44,799 nucleotides of DNA, taken from contig CAZGOM010000030.1 in NCBI GenBank assembly GCA_964527265.1, positions 1 through 44,799 of the forward strand, written 5' to 3'. Positions 34,760 through 41,957 of this stretch are shown here, piece by piece. The stretch's first letter is position 1, and every line of letters starts with the position of its first letter. The notes under the pieces are model-generated. The model made no database searches, was not told the DNA's origin, and saw only the letters and a list, made by a program, of their open reading frames with translations. The stretch comes from CAZGOM01 sp964527265 (GTDB lineage: Bacteria > Planctomycetota > Phycisphaerae > Phycisphaerales > Phycisphaeraceae). A program made the position numbers and the translations under genes.

Positions 34760-34878
34760 GGCCCCAGCCTTATTCCTTACGGCTGGTCGCTCCTTCGCTC
34801 TTTGCGTACCCTGCCCTGCGAACCCGTTGTTTTCGCGGGGAATCGTTTCACCGCCTCTTTTTTCAAAGGTTCCCCATC

Positions 34879-36309
34879 GTGACAGAATCCGTCAATCTCC
34901 TGCTCGCTGAACTTAAGACCGACCTGGGCGCCATTCTTCCCACGCTTTATGACGAAAGCCGCACCAGCTTCGTCGTGCAGGCCCGGCAGGCAGACCTGCG
35001 AGTGAATGCCTCGGTCAGGACTTATAACCCTGATGCAACCATCACCGTCAACGGCCAGGACATCGGGGTGGGCAAGGGGTCCTTTTCACGCGATCTGGAT
35101 CCGGGGCTCTCGGTTTACAACATCGTCGTGTCCGCTTCAGGCAAGAGCAGGTCGTTTGAATTGAAGATCGTCCGCCAGCACGACCGGCCCAACTGGGAAG
35201 AGCTCGTCAAAGTCGGCCCGTACAAGATCCGCGACTCCTCGGGTCAAGTGACCCACAACGGCAAGCTTTTCATTCTTGGCGGCTACACCCCTGAACTGAC
35301 CTCCGATGTATGGAGCAGCAGCGATGGCATCAACTGGGAAATGATCGGTGAAATTCCCTCCAAGGATGGCATCAACATCCCCCTGGTTTTCTCCTTCAAG
35401 GGGAAAATCTGGGTGACCGACAACAAGGGCAAGTTTTTTTCCTCGCCAGACGGCAAGACCTGGGACCTGGTTTCTGAAGCGATCGGCTGCGGCCACCGTT
35501 ACGGCGCCGGGTGCTGCGTGTTCAACGACCGCATGTGGGTCATGGGCGCCAAAGGCGTCAGCAACGATGTCTGGTCATCGAGCAATGGCATCGACTGGCG
35601 CCTGGAAACCGAGCACGCACCCTGGAGCCCGCGCCAGGTGTTCGGCAACCTCGTCGTCCTGGGTGATCAGATGATCATGGTGGGGGGGGGCATTGTGAAC
35701 TACCAGCCATTTAAGGGGTATCGCGATGTCTGGGCCACCAAGGACGGCAAAACCTGGTCCCAGCTCACCGATCAGGCACCGTGGGCAGGGCGGATCTGGA
35801 GCGAAGCGCAGGTTTATAACAACCGCATCTGGCTCCTGGGAGGCTTTCGCGCGCAACCCACGTGGCAGAATTTCAACGATGTCTGGTACTCGGCTGATGG
35901 CGTGAACTGGAAGCTCTTTGAGTCCGCGGACCTGTGGAGCCCGCGTCACGAAGCCTGCACCTACGTTCATGATGACGCCTTGTGGGTGGTGGCGGGCAAC
36001 GCATGGCCGCTCATGAACGATACGTGGCGTTTGAAACTCACGGGCCTGGCTTTCACCACCCAACCTGTGATCGAAGAATATGTGGGTTGCCGTTACGACT
36101 ACAACGCTCAAGCCGACTTTAACAAGAGCGCCAAGCCGGTCCGTTTCCGGCTGATCAAGGCACCGGCCTGGCTGAAGCTGGATTCAAACACCGGCAAGCT
36201 GACAGGCATTCCCACGGAAGTGGGCTTTGTCAATGTGGTGCTTGAGGCGTATGACAACGATGGTGAAACCGCCCAGCAATCCTTCGACATCCGTGTGACG
36301 AGTATTTGA
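34879..36309 (+). CDS. Kelch-repeat protein flanked by cadherin-like and Ig-like domains
   Basis: The GTG at 34879 is chosen because AAAGG lies 9 bases upstream; an open frame reaching back to 34624 overlaps the prepilin and is unlikely. The 476-aa product has three parts. Residues of about 25-95 match a cadherin-like beta-sandwich (TITVNGQDIGVGKGSFS). About 105-380 form five or six Kelch-type blades with a recurring D-V-W-x-S-x-D-G-x-x-W pattern. The last 90 residues resemble a putative Ig (He_PIG) domain (APAWLKLDSNTGKLTGIPTE). There is no signal peptide, which is odd because these accessory domains are usually extracellular. It is probably transcribed with the prepilin array and may be a carbohydrate- or protein-binding propeller. 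A strong terminator follows. Confidence 0.78.
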   Translation: MTESVNLLLAELKTDLGAILPTLYDESRTSFVVQARQADLRVNASVRTYNPDATITVNGQDIGVGKGSFSRDLDPGLSVYNIVVSASGKSRSFELKIVRQHDRPNWEELVKVGPYKIRDSSGQVTHNGKLFILGGYTPELTSDVWSSSDGINWEMIGEIPSKDGINIPLVFSFKGKIWVTDNKGKFFSSPDGKTWDLVSEAIGCGHRYGAGCCVFNDRMWVMGAKGVSNDVWSSSNGIDWRLETEHAPWSPRQVFGNLVVLGDQMIMVGGGIVNYQPFKGYRDVWATKDGKTWSQLTDQAPWAGRIWSEAQVYNNRIWLLGGFRAQPTWQNFNDVWYSADGVNWKLFESADLWSPRHEACTYVHDDALWVVAGNAWPLMNDTWRLKLTGLAFTTQPVIEEYVGCRYDYNAQADFNKSAKPVRFRLIKAPAWLKLDSNTGKLTGIPTEVGFVNVVLEAYDNDGETAQQSFDIRVTSI

Positions 36310-36336
36310 TGACGATGTCGTGGTAACGTTTATCTG

Positions 36337-36376
36337 ACCGGGCCGGCGATGGTTGATCGCCGGCCCGGTTGGCGTT
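36337..36376 (+). terminator. Rho-independent terminator after the Kelch protein
   Basis: A 14-bp perfect GC-rich stem (36337-36350 with 36356-36369) has loop GGTTG, followed by a short T-run (TTTT at 36375). It ends the array transcript. The remaining 230 bp before mcsA show no gene. Confidence 0.8.
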
Positions 36377-36612
36377 TTCAGGGGGGATATTCAGGGCTGT
36401 GGATGATGGATCTGGATGGGCTGTCAGCCGGTCTGGATGAATCAACTTGCGCGATTATTTGACCTAACATTTGTTTTTGCAGTCGTTTGGCGTTGTTGGC
36501 CGATAAATTCATTACATGTTTAATGTGCCTACGTCCGATAATGGTTGGAACCTGGGGCATGATCTCCCTATGATTCCAGCATGGTAAACGGGGCTTTTGG
36601 GAGCTATCTGTT

Positions 36613-37137
36613 TTGAAAAAGCGAAAGTGTGACAAGTGCGACCAGCAGGCGACCTTCCACTGCGTGGAGATCGTCAAAGGTCACAAGGCTGAAAAGCACT
36701 TGTGCGAGGCGCACGCATTGGAAGAAGGCTTGATTGCCGGGACAACCGGCGCGGCCGCCGGGAAGACGGAACACGCGCCGATCAATGAGCTTTTGAGCAA
36801 CTTCATCAAGACGCACAGCGCTCCGGCGCGGGTGGACAATCCGACTTGTTCCGGATGCGGACTGACTTTTGCGAAATTCAAGGAAACAAGTCTTCTGGGA
36901 TGCCCGGCGTGCTACGAGGCGTTTGCAGAGCAGCTTCATCCGCTTTTAGAGCGGGAGCATGAATATGGGAGCGCGCATGTGGGGAAAGTGCCGCGGCGGG
37001 CCAACGGGCAGGAGGCGATGAATTCGCGGCTGCTGAGGCTGAGGAAGAGCCTGGCGGATGCCGTGGCGAATGAGGATTTTAGGTCTGCTGCGCGATTGCG
37101 GGATGAACTCAAGAAAATTGAAAGCCAAGTGAAATGA
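36613..37137 (+). CDS. mcsA: McsA-like activator of protein-arginine kinase (UVR domain)
   Basis: This 174-aa protein starts at TTG 36613, nine bases after GGGAG. It begins CDKC (6-9), continues with a further Cys/His set (FHC, HLC), and has CSGCG and CPAC around residues 78-99. Together these are the zinc-binding CxxC pairs of McsA. The C-terminal 35 residues (LRKSLADAVANEDFRSAARLRDELKKIE) are a UVR (UvrB/UvrC) motif, usual for binding the Clp system. McsA activates the kinase McsB, which phosphorylates arginines and marks proteins for Clp proteolysis in Bacillus. Its stop overlaps the mcsB start (ATGA), showing translational coupling. No ctsR or clpC is adjacent, unlike in Firmicutes. Confidence 0.92.
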   Translation: MKKRKCDKCDQQATFHCVEIVKGHKAEKHLCEAHALEEGLIAGTTGAAAGKTEHAPINELLSNFIKTHSAPARVDNPTCSGCGLTFAKFKETSLLGCPACYEAFAEQLHPLLEREHEYGSAHVGKVPRRANGQEAMNSRLLRLRKSLADAVANEDFRSAARLRDELKKIESQVK

Positions 37138-38192
37138 GCTTACGGCGACTGGGAGATTATGCGGGCGATTGGTTTGCGGGGCAGGCGCCCGGGGCCGAGG
37201 TGGTGATCTCATCGCGTGTGAGGCTGGCACGTAATCTGGCGGGGTTTGCGTTTGTGAACCGTTGCACGCCGCTGGAGCGGCGGGATGTAATGGAAAAGAC
37301 CAACGCCGCGTTTTTGGATAGCCCGCTGGCGTCGGTGATGAAATGGTCGGACCTGACGAGCGTGCCGGAACTGGACCGCCAGCTTCTGGTGGAGCGGCAT
37401 TTGATCAGCCGTCAGCATGGGCAGGTGACGCCGGAGCAGCCGCGCGCCGTGATGGTGGGGGGCGATGAATGCAGCTCGGTGATGGTGAATGAGGAGGATC
37501 ACTTCCGCATTCAGGTGATCCGTCCGGGGTTGCAGCTTGCCGAGGCGTTTGAGCTGGTGAACTTGATCGACGACGCGCTTGATGAAAAGGTGCAATACGC
37601 TTTTTCGCAGAAATACGGATATCTGACGGCATGCCAGACGAACGTGGGGACGGGCATCCGGGTGAGCGTGATGCTGCATTTGCCGGGACTGAAAGTGACG
37701 GGCGAGATTGAGAAGGTCAAGCGCGCGGCAAGGGATATGCATCTGGCGGTGCGGGGGATGTTCGGCGAGGGGTCTGAAGCGCTGGGCGATCTTTATCAAA
37801 TATCCAACCAGACAACGCTGGGACGGTCTGAGGAAGAAATCCTGCGGGATTTTGCCGAGGCCATCGTGCCCAAGATCATCTCCTATGAACAGCAGGCACG
37901 GCAGGCCATCGCCAAGCAGCGGCCAGTGATCCTGGAAGACAAGATCTGGCGCGCGTGGGGCGTCTTGAATCACGCGCGGCTGTTGGGGACTGAAGAGGCG
38001 CTGGCGCAGTTATCGATGCTGCGGCTGGGGATCTACACCGGGGCGGTCAAAGACCTGGATCTGGATGCGATTAACCAGCTTTTCATGCTGATTCAGCCGG
38101 CGCACCTGCAGAAGGTGACAGGACGGCCCATGGAGCCGGCGACGCGGCGCGAGGAACGGGCGCGCTTCATCCGCCAGCGGTTGGCACGGTGA
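37134..38192 (+). CDS. mcsB: Protein-arginine kinase McsB
   Basis: This 352-aa protein is the typical length for McsB. It has the phosphagen-kinase fold motifs SSRVRLARN (ATP phosphate-binding Arg residues, about 26-34), NEEDHFRIQ (about 118-126), and GYLTACQTNVGTG, whose Cys at 167 matches the essential catalytic Cys of Bacillus-type McsB. Later come SNQTTLGRSEEEI and a C-terminal RREERARFIR, similar to the phosphoarginine-binding allosteric R-x-x-x-R-A region. It transfers phosphate from ATP to protein arginines in the cytoplasm. It overlaps mcsA by 4 bp. The presence of all key residues suggests an active enzyme. Confidence 0.95.
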   Translation: MSLRRLGDYAGDWFAGQAPGAEVVISSRVRLARNLAGFAFVNRCTPLERRDVMEKTNAAFLDSPLASVMKWSDLTSVPELDRQLLVERHLISRQHGQVTPEQPRAVMVGGDECSSVMVNEEDHFRIQVIRPGLQLAEAFELVNLIDDALDEKVQYAFSQKYGYLTACQTNVGTGIRVSVMLHLPGLKVTGEIEKVKRAARDMHLAVRGMFGEGSEALGDLYQISNQTTLGRSEEEILRDFAEAIVPKIISYEQQARQAIAKQRPVILEDKIWRAWGVLNHARLLGTEEALAQLSMLRLGIYTGAVKDLDLDAINQLFMLIQPAHLQKVTGRPMEPATRREERARFIRQRLAR

Positions 38193-38245
38193 GATGCTGA
38201 GTGGTCTTTCAAGTGAAAAATGATGGATGGAAGAAGCAGAAAAGA

Positions 38246-38274
38246 CATGCTCACGCGGACGAGAGCATGGCACG
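38246..38274. repeat. Dispersed hairpin repeat, copy 2
   Basis: CATGCTC (38246-38252) and GAGCATG (38263-38269) flank a 10-base loop. The 29-bp core differs from 23680-23708 at one base. It lies between the mcsB stop and the terminator at 38310. Confidence 0.7.
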
Positions 38275-38309
38275 CAGAAAAGTCGATCCGTCAATTGACA
38301 TTTGAAAGA

Positions 38310-38345
38310 CCATCAGGTTTGCCTGATGGGGTGGTTTGTCTTTTT
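38310..38345 (+). terminator. Rho-independent terminator of mcsAB
   Basis: Arms CCATCAGG (38310-38317) and CCTGATGG (38322-38329) with a TTTG loop are followed by GGTGGTTTGTC and TTTTT at 38341-38345. The T-run is offset from the stem, so efficiency may be moderate. Confidence 0.65.
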
Positions 38346-38429
38346 CATGTGACGGATTGCCTTGGGATCGGGTGCTACCATTGATTGGATCAGGGAAGCG
38401 TTTTAGATCTCTCATGGGTGAGGGTTGCC

Positions 38430-39797
38430 ATGTCACGGATATTGACGGCGGTGATGGTGGGATGCGTGCTTGCGTTTGGGGCTGGGGTGCGGGCGGATGA
38501 GAAGGGAGACACGGCGGCTGCGGCGGAGCGTGTGGCGGATGTGATGGCCGAGGCGGAGCGGCTTTATGTGCGGGGCGCGTTTGATGATTCCATGAAGGTG
38601 CTGCTGTCGGCTTTTCCAAAAGCGGGGCGGACGCCGGCACAGACGGTGGTGCTGGCGAATGCAGTCCGGAGGCATGATCCGAAGCTGGCGTATGAGATGC
38701 ACAGGCAAGCCGCGCTTGCCGCGCCAGAGAACTCGTCTGCGCAGTTTGAGTGGGCGGTGGATCAACAGCGTGCGCGGGAGTGGGCAGGGGCTGCGGCGTC
38801 CTATGCGGCATTCGACAAGCTGAGGCCCGGGTTTGCACCTGCCTATGGGCTTTGGGCGCAGTGTTTGATCGAGCAGGGGAAGCTTAAGGAAGCCTGCGCA
38901 ATGTGGGCCAGGTCGGAGGCGCCGGGCGCGTATGGATCGCTGCAGGAATTCCAGCGGCTGGTGTGTGAGGCGAACTGGCAGGTTTCGCCTTTTGCAACGC
39001 GTAAGGAACTGTTCATCAAAGCGCGCGGGGGCGACATGGATGCGGCGCGGAGCCTGGTGGCGCTTGACGCGAATTTCCCCAGCAACTGGTGGACGCAGGG
39101 GCCGATGCCGGCGTATTTGACGGGTGATCTGGAGATGCTGGAGAAGGTGAAGTTTGCCGATACGCATGGGATCAAGGAGATCATGGACGCCGGGCAGGTG
39201 GCGCAGGCGGTGTTGCGCCGACGGGTGGATATGGCGGAGTTTTTGAAGCAGAAAGGATATCTGTTTGACCCCAAGGGAACGCTGCCCAAAGATCCGGCTG
39301 CGATGTCGGTGATTGTCGGTGCGGCGATTGCACGCCGCACGCTGACGCAGGAGGAAGCGATCGATGCGTGGGGGGCGACTGTGCTAAATGCGGGTAAGGC
39401 GGCCAAAGATCCTGAGCTTTTGACGGTGGCGGCGAATATCTATGCGGGGACGGCGGAATTGGAAAAAATTCAGCAGTTCGGGTGGGACAACACCAAGGAC
39501 GACCGGTTTGCCGGGTCGCTGATCATGGGGCTTTATCTGGCGGGCAAACTGGCTCCTGAAGATGCGCGGCTTACACGGGCGATGAAGGATTTTCCGCGTA
39601 ATTCGCAGATCGCGGCGGTGAATGTGGAACTGCTTGCGAGCGCGGAAAAGCTTTCCGAGCAGGCTGTCGCGGCGGCGATCAAGGCGGAATACAGTCGCTT
39701 TTCCGTGGTGTATCCGGAACAGGAGCCGTCGGCACGGATGCTGGCAGGGTATTTCAAGGTGTTGGATGGATTGATCAAGAGCAAGCAGAAGGCGTGA
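38430..39797 (+). CDS. Secreted TPR-like repeat protein
   Basis: The start at 38430 follows GAGGG by about 8 bases and opens a signal peptide (MSRILTAVMVGCVLAFGAGVRA, then DEKGD). The 455-aa product is almost entirely helical. Several paired-helix units look like degenerate tetratricopeptide repeats: AERLYVRGAFDDSMKVLLSAFP, AREWAGAAASYAAFDKLRPGFAPAYGLWAQCLIEQG, and later ANIYAGTAELEKIQQFG. It is likely periplasmic, acting in protein-protein contacts; no catalytic motif is seen. It ends 3 bp before the convergent prepilin gene. Its function is not identified. Confidence 0.72.
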   Translation: MSRILTAVMVGCVLAFGAGVRADEKGDTAAAAERVADVMAEAERLYVRGAFDDSMKVLLSAFPKAGRTPAQTVVLANAVRRHDPKLAYEMHRQAALAAPENSSAQFEWAVDQQRAREWAGAAASYAAFDKLRPGFAPAYGLWAQCLIEQGKLKEACAMWARSEAPGAYGSLQEFQRLVCEANWQVSPFATRKELFIKARGGDMDAARSLVALDANFPSNWWTQGPMPAYLTGDLEMLEKVKFADTHGIKEIMDAGQVAQAVLRRRVDMAEFLKQKGYLFDPKGTLPKDPAAMSVIVGAAIARRTLTQEEAIDAWGATVLNAGKAAKDPELLTVAANIYAGTAELEKIQQFGWDNTKDDRFAGSLIMGLYLAGKLAPEDARLTRAMKDFPRNSQIAAVNVELLASAEKLSEQAVAAAIKAEYSRFSVVYPEQEPSARMLAGYFKVLDGLIKSKQKA

Positions 39798-39800
39798 GGC

Positions 39801-40610
39801 TCAGGGCATGAGGAATGCGCCGGCTGGTGTGTAGTTGGGACTCCAGTAGATGTTGTTGGCGGAGGAGCCGCTGTTGGCCCAGTAGGCCCAGGATTGGCCG
39901 GGGATGAGGCGTTGCCAGGTGACGTGGCCATCGCCGAAAAGTGCGTTTACACCATCGGGCGTGGAGGGGTCGCGACGCGTCGCGTGATTGGGTGTGAGGG
40001 GGATGTAGCTTGAGATGGTGGGGGCGTATTCGGCGATGTCGGCGGCGAGAAAGTGGTTGGAGAGCGTGGGCATGAGGCGGTGGCCGGGTTTGAGGGTGGT
40101 GACCAGCGGCCCGTATCCTTGCGCGGAGGATTTGAAGGGGTTTGCGGCCCAGCCGGAGTCGATGTTGCCGAATTTGAAATTGCTGGGGTCGACAGCGAGC
40201 CCGCCCCAACCGCCGAGGTAGTAGTAGGTCATTCTTCCGCCGAGGCCGGAATCAGGTTTGTCCCAGGGGCCTGTGCTGCCTTTGAAAGGGCCGGCGGTGG
40301 GACAGATGGTGGCTTTAATGGGCAAGCCATAGTAGTCGCGGACAACATCGGCGGCGGAAGCGGCGATGTAGTTGCGTGCGGAGTGGTTGTTGCCGGGGGG
40401 GAGCTGCTTGCGATCCTGTTCGTAGACGAATGCAACATTGCCTATGCTGCGGATCTGGGCTGCGCAGACGATGCGGTGCGCGGTGTCACGGGCGCTGGCC
40501 AAAGCGGGGAGCAGGAAGGCGACGAGTACGGAGATGATGGAAATGACCACCAGCAGTTCAATAAGGGTGAAAGCTGAAGAAAAGGAGCGGATGGGGGCGT
40601 TTTTAGACAC
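39801..40610 (-). CDS. Prepilin-type protein downstream of second GntR-LacI regulator
   Basis: The GTG at 40610 is chosen because TTTGAGG sits six bases upstream; that site lies right at the end of the regulator gene, so the two are translationally coupled. The 269-aa product has leader VSKNAPIRSFSS and then AFTLIELLVVISII (Ala at -1). Then come CAAQIRS, TICPTAG, and near the C-terminus NALFGDGHVTW. The DGH box is present, but the spacing differs from H-x9-DG. It resembles the solitary prepilin at 1474 more than the array (both have GGWGG/GGWGS and YYLGGWG/YIYLGGWG). Confidence 0.88.
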   Translation of the reverse strand: MSKNAPIRSFSSAFTLIELLVVISIISVLVAFLLPALASARDTAHRIVCAAQIRSIGNVAFVYEQDRKQLPPGNNHSARNYIAASAADVVRDYYGLPIKATICPTAGPFKGSTGPWDKPDSGLGGRMTYYYLGGWGGLAVDPSNFKFGNIDSGWAANPFKSSAQGYGPLVTTLKPGHRLMPTLSNHFLAADIAEYAPTISSYIPLTPNHATRRDPSTPDGVNALFGDGHVTWQRLIPGQSWAYWANSGSSANNIYWSPNYTPAGAFLMP

Positions 40611-40618
40611 GTGGAACC

Positions 40619-41698
40619 TCAAAGAGATGAAGAGAAGTAACGGCAGGTCTGGCCCGGGAGATAAGAACCAACGATTTTTTCGATGCGGACGATATGAGAG
40701 CCGGATTGGAGGCCCTGTGCGAGCATGGATGCGCCGCGGAGGATGAGATCGTGGGTGGGAGTGAGGATGCGGCTGAGCTTGGGGAGGCCTTCGGGCTGGG
40801 GTTTGTCGGAAGGGACGATGGCCAGGAGGGTGAATTGAGCGGGGACGTCGAGACCGGCGTGGGTCATGGCAGTTAGCAGGGCGGTGGCGCGGGAACCTTC
40901 CTCGACCAGGAGGGCGGTTGGACGCGGGGTGAGGCCCTTGAGCCAGGCGACGGCGTTGGTGTAGTCTGTTTCGCGGCGGCCTTGAAAGTGCCAGATAAGC
41001 CCGGCGGGAAGGGAATGGCGGGCGAGGCTGGACTGGAAGGCGGCGGAAAGCAGATCAAAGTAGCGGCTGCCTTCGCGGGAGCAGAGCGCGATGCGGGTAT
41101 GGCCCAGGCCTGCCAGAAGGCCGATGGCGAGGGTGGCGGTGGCTTCCAGGTCGAGCGTGACATTTCCAATGCCTGCGGGGCAGGGGCCGTCGGTGGGCTC
41201 GCCCAGGAGGACGCAGGGGACGCGGGTGGCTTCCATGGCCAAGGCGAGTTTGACGGGGACTTTGCCGTAGAGCAGGACGCCATCGTGGCGACCGGCCCAG
41301 GCAGCGAGGGCGAGGGTGGAGGCGTCGTCGACGGTGGGCATGAAACGGAGGCCCAGATCGCAGTGGAGGCGTTCGAGCTCGTCGTGCATGAGGGCGAGTT
41401 GGTCGGAAAAGCCGGGGGATTCGGAGAAGCCGACGACGACGACCCCGACGCGGAGGCATTTGATGTGAGCCTGGGTGACGATGCAGCCGACGCCGGGGAC
41501 GGTTTGGAGGAGGCCCTGGGCCTGCAGGGAGGCGAGCGCCTGGCGAACGGTGCCGACGGTGACGTCGTAGCGGTGCATGAGGGTGCGATAGGAAGGGATG
41601 AGTTGGCCGGGTTTGAGCTTTCCCTGGAGGATCTGGGCGTGGAGATCCTGAGTGATGGTTTTGTGGCGGGTGAGGTTTTCTTTGGCGAATGTGGTCAT
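40619..41698 (-). CDS. GntR-type regulator with LacI-like sensor domain (second)
   Basis: This 359-aa regulator has a winged helix in residues 12-74, with IPSYRTLMHRYDVTVGTVRQALASL (34-58) as the GntR recognition segment and PGVGCIV as the wing. Residues 80-345 form a LacI/GalR-like periplasmic-binding fold: RVGVVVVGF, DGVLLYG, VPCVLLGEP, HTRIALCSREG, TALLVEEG and FTLLAIVP. It probably senses a sugar. It is distantly related to the regulator at 27767. The downstream prepilin gene begins 8 bp after its stop. Upstream, in the 259-bp gap to the divergent BNR_4 gene, lie two palindromes (41756 and 41777) that are likely operators. Confidence 0.9.
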   Translation of the reverse strand: MTTFAKENLTRHKTITQDLHAQILQGKLKPGQLIPSYRTLMHRYDVTVGTVRQALASLQAQGLLQTVPGVGCIVTQAHIKCLRVGVVVVGFSESPGFSDQLALMHDELERLHCDLGLRFMPTVDDASTLALAAWAGRHDGVLLYGKVPVKLALAMEATRVPCVLLGEPTDGPCPAGIGNVTLDLEATATLAIGLLAGLGHTRIALCSREGSRYFDLLSAAFQSSLARHSLPAGLIWHFQGRRETDYTNAVAWLKGLTPRPTALLVEEGSRATALLTAMTHAGLDVPAQFTLLAIVPSDKPQPEGLPKLSRILTPTHDLILRGASMLAQGLQSGSHIVRIEKIVGSYLPGQTCRYFSSSL

Positions 41699-41755
41699 AG
41701 GGATGAGGTGCTATGGTGTGTATCCTAGCAGTGTTGATTGTGCGTGAAAAGAGTT

Positions 41756-41769
41756 ATTTTCATGAAAAT
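41756..41769. promoter_or_regulatory. 14-bp perfect palindrome upstream of second regulator
   Basis: ATTTTCATGAAAAT is self-complementary. It lies 7 bp from the longer palindrome at 41777, in the divergent regulator/BNR_4 intergenic region. TTGACG at 41770-41775 between them could be a -35 element. Confidence 0.45.
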
Positions 41770-41776
41770 TTGACGG

Positions 41777-41798
41777 TTAAGTGCTATGTAGCACTTAA
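41777..41798. promoter_or_regulatory. Perfect 10-bp-arm palindrome, candidate operator of second regulator
   Basis: TTAAGTGCTA (41777-41786) and TAGCACTTAA (41789-41798) are exact reverse complements around TG. The compact 22-bp palindrome suits a dimeric GntR protein and differs from the 28938-type operator. I did not find a second copy in this window. Confidence 0.6.
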
Positions 41799-41957
41799 TG
41801 AGGGAAGTAATGAGGGAAAAGAAATGCACATCGAAGGCGGGATGTTTGAAGTATTTAGGAGACAAAGGGGGTAATGTTTGCGCCCTGTTGGCTTTATCAA
41901 GCCAGGTTGAATTTCCCCCACCAGGCCTCTCGGCCTACTTGTTGAAAGAGGAAACGT

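Noticed and set aside
34624..34878. N-terminal extension of the Kelch protein
   Set aside because: It would overlap the last prepilin in another frame. The residues are Arg/Pro-rich and unlike a domain, and a GTG with AAAGG upstream at 34879 is a better start.
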